From UMGS1279 sp045630265 (lineage in GTDB: Bacteria; Bacillota; Clostridia; Oscillospirales; Acutalibacteraceae): DNA of 64,000 nt. The notes beneath the pieces are model-generated. The model made no database searches. It saw only the letters and a list, made by a program, of their open reading frames with translations, and had not been told where the DNA came from. How positions within the stretch are numbered: position 1 is the stretch's first letter; every line of letters starts with the position of its first letter. The stretch is taken from positions 1 to 64,000 of the forward strand of contig JAZQSV010000014.1 in the NCBI GenBank assembly GCA_045630265.1. Direction: 5' to 3'. Position numbers and translations under genes: made by a program. Of this stretch, positions 16,310-23,968 are shown piece by piece.

Positions 16310-18838
16310 ATGTCTGAATTTTACATAAATGAGATAAAGAAAAGTCCCCGTATTGCAAAACTTGTGGACCAACTTTTTGAGGAGATGCCCCAAATTGAGA
16401 CCGACCGTGCAGTTCTTCTGACCGAGTCTTTTAAGGCCTCTGAGGGGAAGCCTACCATTTTGAGAAGGGCAGAAGCGTTTGAGCATATTTTAAAGAATAT
16501 TCCCATTACCATTCGCCCGAATGAGCTTATTGTAGGCGCGGCCACCATAAGGCCCAGAAGTTGTCAGATTTTCCCTGAGTTTTCTTTCGAGTGGATTGAG
16601 AGCGAGTTTGACACCCTTGCAACCCGTAGCGCTGACCCGTTTTACATTTCGGAACAGGCAAAGAAGGAGCTCAAAGAGGTTTTTGAGTATTGGAAGGGTA
16701 AAACAACAAGCGAGCTTGCTTATTCTTATATGACCGAGGGCACCAAGCGTGCTATGGAACACAATATTTTCACCCCCGGCAACTATTTCTATAACGGTGT
16801 TGGTCACGTAACTGTAAACTACGGCGAGGTCTTGGCTATTGGCTTTGAGGGCATTAAAGCAAAGGCAGAGGCAGAGCTTAAAAAGTGCAACGAGGGTGAT
16901 GAGGACTATGCAAGCCGCAGCACATTTTTAATGGCAGTTATCAAATCGCTTGATGCAGCTTGTCTTTATGCTGAGCGTTATGCAAAACTTGCACTCGCAG
17001 AGCTTGAAAAGGAAACTGACGAAACAAGAAGACTTGAACTTGCACTTATTGCTAATAACTGTGCAAATGTTCCGCGCCACGGTGCTAAGAGCTTTTTCGA
17101 GGCCTGTCAGTCCTTCTGGTTTGTGCAGATGCTCATTCAAACCGAGTCGAGCGGCCATTCAATTTCTCCAGGACGTTTTGACCAGTATATGTATCCTTAT
17201 TATAAAAAGGATTTGGATAGCGGTAAAATCACACGCGAGTTTGCCCAAGAGCTTATGGATTGTATCTGGGTTAAGCTTAACGATTTTACCAAGGTGCGTG
17301 ATCTTGCCTCGGCAGAGGGCTTTGCGGGCTACAGTCTGTTCCAAAACCTTATTGCAGGAGGACAAAACAGTGAGGGCATTGATGTAACTAACGACCTTTC
17401 CTTTATGTCAATCACCGCTTCTATGCATACACTGCTTCCGCAGCCGTCACTTTCAGTTCGCGTTTGGAACAAAACACCCCACGAATTTTTGCTCCACGCC
17501 GCCGCCCTTACAAGAATGGGAACGGGACTTCCCGCTTACTATAACGATGAGGTTATCATCCCCGCCCTTGTAAGCAGGGGACTAACCCTGCAAGATGCAA
17601 GGGACTACAACATTATAGGATGTGTTGAACCACAAAAGTCGGGCAAGACTGAGGGTTGGCACGATGCAGCATTCTTCAATATGTGTAGACCTTTGGAACT
17701 CACTTTTGGCAACGGCGCCGATATGGGAGAGCAGGTAGGACCCAAAACGGGTGATATTTCAGAGTTTACAACCTTTGAAAAGTTTTACGATGCTTATAAG
17801 GCACAGATGAACAAGATGATTGAGTATCTTGTGAACGCTGATAACAGTATAGACGTAGCGCATGCCGAACGCGCTCCGCTACCCTTCCTCTCTTCGATGA
17901 TTGAGGACTGTATAGGCAGGGGCAAGTCGGTTCAACAGGGCGGTGCAATTTACAATTTCACAGGGCCTCAGGGCTTTGGCATTGCCAATATGACCGATGC
18001 GCTTTATGCAATAAAAAATCTTGTATACGAGGATAAGAAGTATACACTCGAGCAGTTTGCAGAGGCGCTTCGTAACAACTATGGCGAGCCCTTTAACGAT
18101 TATATAGCAACCTTACTTACCACCCAAGTTGCCAAAGAGCTGTCGGCCAAGGGTAGGAACTTAACCGAAAAGCAGATTTCCGAGATATTCTTAAAGGTTA
18201 AGGAAAATGAAACCTCCCCCGAAAAGAAAGCATTTTATGATAAAATGCGGGAAGATATTGATGAACTTCCTAAATTTGGTAACGATAATTTGGAGGTTGA
18301 CCTCTTCGCAAGGGATGTGGCTTATACATACACAAAACCTATGGAAAAGTACAAAAATCCAAGAGGCGGCATTTACCAGGCGGGACTTTATCCCGTTTCG
18401 GCAAACGTACCGCTTGGCGCACAAACTGGTGCCACGCCCGACGGACGTTTGGCAGGTACACCGGTTGCAGACGGTGTTTCACCTGCGGCCGGTAGGGACG
18501 TAAACGGTCCTACCGCTTCCTGTAACTCGGTTGCACGGCTTGACCACTTTATTGCATCTAATGGAACACTATTTAATATGAAGTTCCACCCAAGCGCACT
18601 AAAGGGTAATAGTGGACTTGAAAGCTTTGTTGCTTTGGTGTGCGGTTACTTTGAGCAAAAGGGTATGCATATGCAGTTTAACGTTGTAAGCCGCGAAACC
18701 TTAATAGAGGCGCAAAAATATCCCGAAAAATATAAATCACTTGTTGTTCGTGTTGCAGGCTATAGCGCCCTATTTACAACACTTTCCCGTTCACTTCAAG
18801 ATGATATTATAAATCGTACGGAGCAGGGCGGGTTTTAA
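16310..18838 (+). CDS. Glycyl radical diol dehydratase (B12-independent propanediol dehydratase)
   Basis: This 842-residue pyruvate-formate-lyase-type enzyme dehydrates 1,2-propanediol to propionaldehyde. The radical glycine is G817 in RVAGYSA and the thiyl cysteine is C438 in GCVEPQ. The acid/base residues of diol/glycerol dehydratases are in place: H166 (VGHVTVN), H283/S284 (SGHSIS), E440 and D452 (WHDAAFF). The E-D spacing of 12 equals that of glycerol dehydratase E435/D447, which argues against choline lyase CutC. Glycerol as substrate remains possible, but the aldolase and PduP/PduL neighbours favour propanediol. I see no encapsulation peptide. It is the first gene of the GRM locus; the RBS is CAGGAGGAAATATT. 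Confidence 0.92.
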   Translation: MSEFYINEIKKSPRIAKLVDQLFEEMPQIETDRAVLLTESFKASEGKPTILRRAEAFEHILKNIPITIRPNELIVGAATIRPRSCQIFPEFSFEWIESEFDTLATRSADPFYISEQAKKELKEVFEYWKGKTTSELAYSYMTEGTKRAMEHNIFTPGNYFYNGVGHVTVNYGEVLAIGFEGIKAKAEAELKKCNEGDEDYASRSTFLMAVIKSLDAACLYAERYAKLALAELEKETDETRRLELALIANNCANVPRHGAKSFFEACQSFWFVQMLIQTESSGHSISPGRFDQYMYPYYKKDLDSGKITREFAQELMDCIWVKLNDFTKVRDLASAEGFAGYSLFQNLIAGGQNSEGIDVTNDLSFMSITASMHTLLPQPSLSVRVWNKTPHEFLLHAAALTRMGTGLPAYYNDEVIIPALVSRGLTLQDARDYNIIGCVEPQKSGKTEGWHDAAFFNMCRPLELTFGNGADMGEQVGPKTGDISEFTTFEKFYDAYKAQMNKMIEYLVNADNSIDVAHAERAPLPFLSSMIEDCIGRGKSVQQGGAIYNFTGPQGFGIANMTDALYAIKNLVYEDKKYTLEQFAEALRNNYGEPFNDYIATLLTTQVAKELSAKGRNLTEKQISEIFLKVKENETSPEKKAFYDKMREDIDELPKFGNDNLEVDLFARDVAYTYTKPMEKYKNPRGGIYQAGLYPVSANVPLGAQTGATPDGRLAGTPVADGVSPAAGRDVNGPTASCNSVARLDHFIASNGTLFNMKFHPSALKGNSGLESFVALVCGYFEQKGMHMQFNVVSRETLIEAQKYPEKYKSLVVRVAGYSALFTTLSRSLQDDIINRTEQGGF

Positions 18839-18840
18839 GA

Positions 18841-19629
18841 GTGAACGATTATTTAAACACTAAAGGCAGAATTTTTGATATACAGAAATTCTCGGTGCAC
18901 GATGGCCCCGGTATTCGTACTATTGTATTTTTAAAGGGCTGTGTGCTTAGATGCAAGTGGTGTTGCAATCCCGAATCGCAAAACTATGAAATTGAGCAGA
19001 TGACGGAGCAAGGAAAGCAAAAAACTGTTGGCCGTGACGTTACTGTAAAGGAAGTAATTGATGAGGTTATGAAGGACCGCATCTACTTCAGAAGAACGGG
19101 CGGTGGTCTCACCCTCTCAGGAGGAGAAAGTCTTTGCCAACCCGAATTTGCAGTGGCGCTGCTTCGCGCAGCCAAGGAAAACGGAATTAGCACTGCACTT
19201 GAATCTACTGCGGCGGCGCCGATGGAAACCATAAGACAGCTTCTGCCTTATTTGGACCACTATTTAATGGATATTAAACACGTTGACACTGAAAAGCATA
19301 AGGCCTTTACGGGAAGGGATAATACCTTAATGCTTGAAAATGCCAAAAATCTTGCCAGAGAGGCAAGGCACCTTGTAATCCGCGTACCGGTTATTCCGAC
19401 CTTTAACGATACGGTAGAAGAAATCGCAAAAATTGCGGGTTATGTAAGTAAGATAATGCCGGGCGGCGAAATTCACCTTTTGCCATATCACCGACTAGGG
19501 TCTGATAAGTACAAAAGGCTTGGCAGAAAATACGAACTGGAGCACTTAGTTCCGCCAACAGATGAGCATATGGGACTTTTGCTTAAAACTGTAAAACAGT
19601 TTGGACTAATAGGTCAGATAGGGGGATAG
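18841..19629 (+). CDS. Glycyl radical enzyme activase (radical SAM)
   Basis: This protein generates the glycyl radical on the dehydratase using SAM and a [4Fe-4S] cluster. The cluster motif CVLRCKWC (C34, C38, C41) follows the activase signature FSVHDGPGIRTIVFLKG, and GGGLTLSGGES lies at about residue 85. At 262 residues it lacks the ferredoxin-like insert with two extra Fe-S clusters found after the CNPES motif in activases of glycerol dehydratase and many other GREs. Its layout is thus like PflA. It starts with GTG two bases after the dehydratase stop, so the two are translationally coupled. Confidence 0.92.
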   Translation: MNDYLNTKGRIFDIQKFSVHDGPGIRTIVFLKGCVLRCKWCCNPESQNYEIEQMTEQGKQKTVGRDVTVKEVIDEVMKDRIYFRRTGGGLTLSGGESLCQPEFAVALLRAAKENGISTALESTAAAPMETIRQLLPYLDHYLMDIKHVDTEKHKAFTGRDNTLMLENAKNLAREARHLVIRVPVIPTFNDTVEEIAKIAGYVSKIMPGGEIHLLPYHRLGSDKYKRLGRKYELEHLVPPTDEHMGLLLKTVKQFGLIGQIGG

Positions 19630-19631
19630 AA

Positions 19632-20015
19632 ATGGAACATTCGGTTTATAAAGATTTAATTAACGATGGCAAAACAAGAATTATTCAAGAGCTTGTTCCT
19701 GGTAAGCAAATTACCCTGGCTCATGTTATTGCCAACCCCGACACCGATCTTTACACAAAGCTGGGACTTGACCCGGCGGGTGATTATAACACCTCGGCAA
19801 TCGGTATTATGACAATGTCGCCTGCTGAAACGGCAATTATTGCGGGCGATATCGCCACCAAGGCATCGGGCGCATATCTTGGTTTTGTAGATAGGTTTAG
19901 CGGAACTCTTATTGTAACGGGTAGCGTTTCACAGGTTAGTGAAGCGGTAAGAGCGGTTGTGGACTATGCAGAACAAACCTTAAAATTCACCGTTTGTCCC
20001 ATAACCAAAACCTAA
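19632..20015 (+). CDS. pduU: Microcompartment shell protein, PduU/EutS type
   Basis: This 127-residue, circularly permuted BMC-domain protein forms hexamers in the shell facets. The N-terminal IIQELVPGKQITLAHVIANP is the PduU/EutS hallmark that makes a small beta-barrel over the pore. SAIGIMTMSPAETAIIAGDIATKASGA (split here only by reading) and GFVDRFSGTLIVTGSV follow, and the ending is FTVCPITKT. Its stop overlaps the next start by one base (TAATG), so the pair is coupled. Confidence 0.93.
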   Translation: MEHSVYKDLINDGKTRIIQELVPGKQITLAHVIANPDTDLYTKLGLDPAGDYNTSAIGIMTMSPAETAIIAGDIATKASGAYLGFVDRFSGTLIVTGSVSQVSEAVRAVVDYAEQTLKFTVCPITKT

Positions 20016-20482
20016 TGAATAAAGTAATTTTAATCGGCAGGTCGGGTAGCGGCAAAACAACTCTCACCCAAGCGCTAAGGGGGGAGGAAATTACCTACAA
20101 TAAAACTCAAACGGTGGAGCGGGAGGATTTTTTAATAGATACTCCCGGCGAGTACATAGAGTCAAGGCACTTTGGCGGTGCTTTGGCGGTATACTCTTAT
20201 GAAAGTGATATTGTTGGGCTGCTTCTTTCGGCAACCGAACCCTATTCGCTTTACAGTCCAAACATTACAAGTATGGCTAACCGCCCTGTTGTGGGAGTGG
20301 TTACCCAAATTGACCAAAAAGGTGCAAACCCCGATAGAGCAGAGAGTTGGCTGCGGCTTGCGGGATGTAAAAAGGTGTTTAGAGTAAGCTCGGTAACGGG
20401 CGAAGGTATTGAGGATTTAAGGACTTTTTTAAAAACCTTCGATACTAAAAAGTACTTCAAAAGCCGAAGTTTTGACGACTAA
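20015..20482 (+). CDS. pduV: PduV/EutP-like small GTPase
   Basis: This 155-residue P-loop protein is associated with microcompartments. G1 is GRSGSGKTT, G3 is DTPGEYIE and G4 is TQID; VSSVTGEGIEDL is the G5 region. PduV binds the outside of Pdu shells and may help position or assemble them; the exact role is unsettled. The start is the ATG at 20015, overlapping the shell gene stop. A TTG at 19994 would overlap that gene by 22 bases without an RBS. It ends the first GRM transcription unit. Confidence 0.88.
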   Translation: MNKVILIGRSGSGKTTLTQALRGEEITYNKTQTVEREDFLIDTPGEYIESRHFGGALAVYSYESDIVGLLLSATEPYSLYSPNITSMANRPVVGVVTQIDQKGANPDRAESWLRLAGCKKVFRVSSVTGEGIEDLRTFLKTFDTKKYFKSRSFDD

Positions 20483-20505
20483 ACCAAAAAATCCCACAGA
20501 AATGA

Positions 20506-20606
20506 CAAAAAACAGATAAATTACAGCAAAAAACAACAAAAAATAGGCAAAAAACAAAGAAAAACACGACTTTGTTGTTGACTTTTGTTGGCTTTTGTGG
20601 TATATT
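20506..20606 (+). promoter_or_regulatory. GRM promoter 2 with three 21-bp-phased CAAAAAACA repeats
   Basis: TTGACT (20578-20583), 17 bases, TATATT (20601-20606) form the promoter for the aldolase operon. Upstream, CAAAAAACA occurs exactly at 20506, 20527 and 20548, that is every 21 bases (two helical turns). This is the reverse complement of the motif before GRM promoter 1. The regular phasing suggests cooperative binding of one regulator to one face of the DNA. Confidence 0.65.
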
Positions 20607-20668
20607 TGTAATAGAAAACCAGCACTTTGAAACATTTTAAAATATTATATAGAAAAGGAGATATAAAA

Positions 20669-21484
20669 ATGGTATCAGAGTATGAAATTAAAAAGCAAAT
20701 ATGCGAAATCGGTAAGCGCATTTACAACAAGGGAATGGTTGCTGCTAACGACGGTAACATTTCCGTAAAGCTTAACGATAACGAATTTCTTTGCACACCT
20801 ACAGGTGTTAGTAAGGGCTTTATGACTCCTGAATACATTTGTAAGGTTGACGCAGAGGGAAAGGTTATTCAGGCAAATGCCGGCTTTAAGCCCTCTTCCG
20901 AAATTAAAATGCACATGAGAGTTTATAAGCACCGTCCTGACGTTAAGTCTGTTGTTCACGCACATCCTATGTATGCAACAGCTTTCGCTATCGCAGGCAT
21001 TCCGCTTACTCAGCCCATCATGCCTGAGGCAGTTATTGCTCTTGGCTGTGTTCCGATTGCTGAGTACGGCACACCTTCTACTGAAGAGATTCCCGATGCA
21101 GTTGAAAAGTATCTTCCTTACTTTGATGCAGTATTACTTGAAAATCACGGCGCACTTACATTCTCTGATTCCTTGCTTGCTGCATACCACAAGATGGAGT
21201 CTGTAGAATTCTATGCACAGCTTCTTACAATTTCCAAACAGCTTGGTGGCGCTCAGGAACTTTCTAAGGCACAGGTTGAAAGACTTTATGAGATTCGTCG
21301 TCAGTTTGGTCTTTCGGGTAAGCATCCTGCAAATCTTTGCCCCAATGCAAAGGCAGGCCTTCCCAGCTGTCATAGTTGCGGCAACAAAGTTTGCGGTTCT
21401 ACCAGCAGTTCTTCCTGCGCTACTGCAGGCAACGACCTAGTTGCTGAGATTACCAAAAAGGTTATGGAGCAGCTTGGTAAATAA
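20669..21484 (+). CDS. fucA: Class II aldolase (fuculose-/rhamnulose-1-phosphate) with C-terminal encapsulation peptide
   Basis: This enzyme splits L-fuculose-1-phosphate (perhaps also L-rhamnulose-1-phosphate) into DHAP and L-lactaldehyde, the precursor of 1,2-propanediol. The 271-residue protein has the zinc-site motifs VHAHPMYATAF and LENHGAL, the phosphate-binding NDGNIS segment and the catalytic-site PEAVIALG region. After about residue 215 it continues beyond the usual aldolase end: a linker with five Cys (including CHSCG) and a terminal amphipathic helix, LVAEITKKVMEQLGK, that looks like a microcompartment encapsulation peptide. The start is ATG 20669 after AAAAGGAGATATAAA. It leads the second GRM unit. 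Confidence 0.9.
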   Translation: MVSEYEIKKQICEIGKRIYNKGMVAANDGNISVKLNDNEFLCTPTGVSKGFMTPEYICKVDAEGKVIQANAGFKPSSEIKMHMRVYKHRPDVKSVVHAHPMYATAFAIAGIPLTQPIMPEAVIALGCVPIAEYGTPSTEEIPDAVEKYLPYFDAVLLENHGALTFSDSLLAAYHKMESVEFYAQLLTISKQLGGAQELSKAQVERLYEIRRQFGLSGKHPANLCPNAKAGLPSCHSCGNKVCGSTSSSSCATAGNDLVAEITKKVMEQLGK

Positions 21485-21497
21485 GTAGGTTAAAGCT

Positions 21498-21968
21498 ATG
21501 ACCGAAAAAGAAATAAATACCCTTGTTGAAAGGGTTGTAGAAAATCTTTCGGGTTCGGATAATATAACGCTTGAAGTTGCCAACGCCTTAATTGAAAAGG
21601 TTAAGGAAAAGGCAAAAGAGATTGGCGTTAAAGCGGTGGTTGCGGTTGCAAACTCCGCAGCTAATCCCGTTGCGGTGCAGTGTATGGATGATTCGTTCAT
21701 TGCAAGTTATGATATCGCCTTTAATAAGGCATATACCGTAACGGCGCTAAAAATGCCAACTTCAAAGCTTCGTGAGTTGGCCGCACCCGGTGGTTCCCTT
21801 TACGGCATACAGTTTACTAACCAAGGAAAAATCGTTATTTTTGGCGGTGGCGTTCCTTTGTATAACAAGGAAGGCACTTTGGTTGGCGGACTTGGTGTCA
21901 GCGGCGGAACCGAAAGCGAGGATACCTTTCTTGCCGAGTATGGCGGAGAGATATTCCGTGGTATGTAG
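21498..21968 (+). CDS. GlcG/HbpS (PduO C-terminal) family protein with encapsulation peptide
   Basis: This 156-residue protein begins with an amphipathic helix, EINTLVERVVENLSGS, resembling the targeting peptides of neighbouring enzymes. The rest is a GlcG/HbpS domain (pfam DUF336), also found at the C-terminus of PduO. Typical segments are VVAVANSAANPVAVQCMDD, YDIAFNKAYTVTALKMPT and GGGVPLYNKEGTLVGGLGVS. Members bind heme, flavin or corrinoid in different systems; here the ligand is unknown. It sits 13 bases after the aldolase and 20 before the alcohol dehydrogenase, clearly in the operon. Confidence 0.88.
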   Translation: MTEKEINTLVERVVENLSGSDNITLEVANALIEKVKEKAKEIGVKAVVAVANSAANPVAVQCMDDSFIASYDIAFNKAYTVTALKMPTSKLRELAAPGGSLYGIQFTNQGKIVIFGGGVPLYNKEGTLVGGLGVSGGTESEDTFLAEYGGEIFRGM

Positions 21969-21988
21969 CTAGTGAAAGGAAATTTGAT

Positions 21989-23185
21989 ATGAATTCTGCT
22001 GATATTGAAAAAATTGTAAGGCAGGTAGTTGGACAAATGCAGGCAAGCGGTGCCGCTTCTGCTCCAAAGGCAACAGGCGCAGTTCCTAAAACTGCAAGGG
22101 TTGCAATGCTTACCTCCCTTGAACATTTTGATTTAAAAGAATTTCCCATTCCCCCGCTAGGGGATGATGATATGCTGGTTAAGGTTGAGGGCTGTGGTAT
22201 CTGCGGTACCGACGCTCACGAATTTAAGCGCGACCCCTTCGGCCTTATTCCGGTAGCCCTTGGCCACGAAGGCACGGGCGAAATTGTTGCTATGGGAAAG
22301 AACGTTAAGAAGGATAGCGCAGGCAAGCCTTTAAACGTTGGCGACAAGGTTGTTACCTGTATGATATTTAAGGACAATCCGGACATTACAATGTTTGACC
22401 TTAATAAGCAAAACGTTGGCGGTGCAGACGTTTACGGTCTGCTTCCCGATGACGACGTTCACCTTAACGGTTGGTTCGCCGATTATATGATTGTACGCGG
22501 CGGCTCCTCGGTCTTCAACGTAAGTGATTTGGATTTGGATTCCAGAATTTTAATTGAGCCCGCTGCAGTTTTAATTCACGCTGTTGAAAGGGCAAAAACA
22601 ACAGGCATTTTAAGGTTTAACAGCCGCGTTGCCGTTCAGGGTTGCGGACCTATCGGTCTTCTTTGTATTGCAATACTTAGAACAATGGGTATTGAAAACA
22701 TAGTAGCTATCGACGGTGAGGATAAGCGCCTTGCATTCGCTAAGGAAATGGGCGCTGACAGGTCGGTTAACTTTAAAAACTATAAGGGCATAGAAGAGCT
22801 TACTAAAGGTGTTTACGATGCTTTTGGTGGTTACGCTGCAGATTTCGCCTTCCAGTGCACCGGCTCACCTATTGCTCATGCAAACATTTACAAATTTATT
22901 CGTAATGGTGGCGGACTTTGTGAGCTTGGCTTCTTCATTAACGGCGGCGACGCTACAATAAATCCCCACTTTGACATTTGCGCTAAGGAAATTACAACGG
23001 TTGGCTCTTGGGTATACACCCTTCGCGATTATGCAACAACTTTCGATTTCTTAAAGCGTGCTAAGGGAATAGGTCTTCCCATTGAAAAGCTTATTACCCA
23101 CCGCTTCCCGCTTGAACAGATAAATGAAGCACTTGAGACCAACCTTTCCATGCAGGGTCTTAAGATTGCTATTATCAATAAGTAG
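21989..23185 (+). CDS. Zinc-type (MDR) alcohol dehydrogenase with N-terminal encapsulation peptide
   Basis: This 398-residue medium-chain dehydrogenase is likely an NAD(H)-dependent reductase for lactaldehyde or propionaldehyde. Residues 1-20 form an amphipathic helix (SADIEKIVRQVVGQMQA), and an Ala/Pro-rich linker follows to about 35. Catalytic zinc ligands are visible as CGICGTDAHE, GHEGTGEI and the Glu of IEP. The nucleotide fold is VAVQGCGPIGLLCIAI. The lobe that normally holds the structural zinc (four Cys) is absent: between GDKVVTC and NGWFADYM there is only one Cys. The RBS is GAAAGGAAATTTGAT. The exact substrate is inferred from context. Confidence 0.88.
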   Translation: MNSADIEKIVRQVVGQMQASGAASAPKATGAVPKTARVAMLTSLEHFDLKEFPIPPLGDDDMLVKVEGCGICGTDAHEFKRDPFGLIPVALGHEGTGEIVAMGKNVKKDSAGKPLNVGDKVVTCMIFKDNPDITMFDLNKQNVGGADVYGLLPDDDVHLNGWFADYMIVRGGSSVFNVSDLDLDSRILIEPAAVLIHAVERAKTTGILRFNSRVAVQGCGPIGLLCIAILRTMGIENIVAIDGEDKRLAFAKEMGADRSVNFKNYKGIEELTKGVYDAFGGYAADFAFQCTGSPIAHANIYKFIRNGGGLCELGFFINGGDATINPHFDICAKEITTVGSWVYTLRDYATTFDFLKRAKGIGLPIEKLITHRFPLEQINEALETNLSMQGLKIAIINK

Positions 23186-23193
23186 GTGGCAAT

Positions 23194-23508
23194 ATGGGTA
23201 AGGCAGTAGGAATAATCGAGGTTTACGGTCTTGTGGCAGCGTTTGTTGCTTGCGACGCAGGTTGTAAAGCGGCAGATGTTACGGTTGAAAACTTCGACAA
23301 AAACAAACCCGGCAACCCTGACGGACTTGAAGTTCCGCTTATTGTGGCCGTCAAATTCCGCGGAAACGTTGCTGCTGTAGAGGCAGCGGTTGAAGCGGCG
23401 GCTGAGGCAGCTGAGGCAGTTTCGGGAGTTATTACAAAGCACATTATTCCAAGCGCAGAAGAGGACACGGAAAAAATGCTTGTCCTTAATGCATTTGACA
23501 AAAAATAA
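23194..23508 (+). CDS. Microcompartment shell protein (BMC-H) with enlarged pore loop
   Basis: This is a 104-residue single-BMC-domain protein (AVGIIEVYGLVAAFVACDAG at the start, HIIPSAEEDTEKML near the end). In the canonical neighbour the pore loop is KIGSG (residues 37-41). Here residues 37-48 read NKPGNPDGLEVP in the same place, about eight residues longer and without the small Gly/Ser gate. The hexamer pore should therefore differ in size or charge. It starts 8 bases after the alcohol dehydrogenase gene (RBS AGGTGGCAAT). Confidence 0.92.
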   Translation: MGKAVGIIEVYGLVAAFVACDAGCKAADVTVENFDKNKPGNPDGLEVPLIVAVKFRGNVAAVEAAVEAAAEAAEAVSGVITKHIIPSAEEDTEKMLVLNAFDKK

Positions 23509-23528
23509 AATTTACGGAGGAAATAAAA

Positions 23529-23807
23529 ATGGCACTTGAAGCATTAGGTATGGTAGAAACCAGAGGTCTTGTAGCAGCAATTGAGGCAGCAGATGCAATG
23601 GTAAAGGCAGCAGAGGTTGAACTTATCGGTACTGAGAAAATTGGTTCCGGACTTGTATCTGTTATGGTAAGAGGCGACGTTGGTGCAGTTAAAGCAGCAA
23701 CAGAAAGCGGTAGTGCAGCAGCTTCCAAACTTGGCGAGCTTGTAGCAGTACACGTAATCCCCAGACCTCACGCAGACGTTGAGAAAATTTTACCTACTTT
23801 AAAATAA
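23529..23807 (+). CDS. pduA: Microcompartment shell protein, canonical BMC-H (PduA/EutM type)
   Basis: This 92-residue protein is a standard hexameric shell tile and probably the major facet protein. It shows EALGMVETRGLVAAIEAADA, the pore loop KIGSG (residues 37-41) and HVIPRPHADVEKILP at the end. Metabolites up to about the size of propanediol are thought to pass through such pores. The RBS is TACGGAGGAAATAAAA, the strongest in the locus, consistent with high shell demand. A hairpin follows the gene. Confidence 0.95.
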   Translation: MALEALGMVETRGLVAAIEAADAMVKAAEVELIGTEKIGSGLVSVMVRGDVGAVKAATESGSAAASKLGELVAVHVIPRPHADVEKILPTLK

Positions 23808-23841
23808 GGTAAAATCCAAAGCGTAGCATAGCTATGAAAAG

Positions 23842-23877
23842 GGACGGATTTATAAAGGCCCCGTCCATCGGGGCCTT
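23842..23877 (+). terminator. Hairpin with an alternative, mutually exclusive pairing
   Basis: AAGGCCCCG (23855-23863) pairs with CGGGGCCTT (23869-23877), a strong stem without a clear T-run. An upstream GGACGG (23842-23847) can instead pair with CCGTCC (23861-23866), which would break the first stem. It separates the shell genes from the BMC-P/PduS genes and may reduce read-through rather than end transcription. Confidence 0.6.
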
Positions 23878-23968
23878 ATCCGAAACTTGAATCTTTTAAC
23901 TTTAACTTCAGATTACTAACTTTTAGTTTAGTTTACTAACATATTGTAAGTGAAAGGGGCTTAGCGAC

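Noticed and set aside
16310..18838. Choline trimethylamine-lyase (CutC) as identity of the glycyl radical enzyme
   Set aside because: The acid/base residues and the E440-D452 spacing fit diol/glycerol dehydratase, and the locus encodes an aldolase, PduP and PduQ of a propanediol route with no choline-specific genes.
20506..20556. Phased repeats as a CRISPR array
   Set aside because: The repeated unit is only 9 bases, A-rich, with 12-base gaps and no cas genes. It sits directly before a promoter, so an operator is far likelier.
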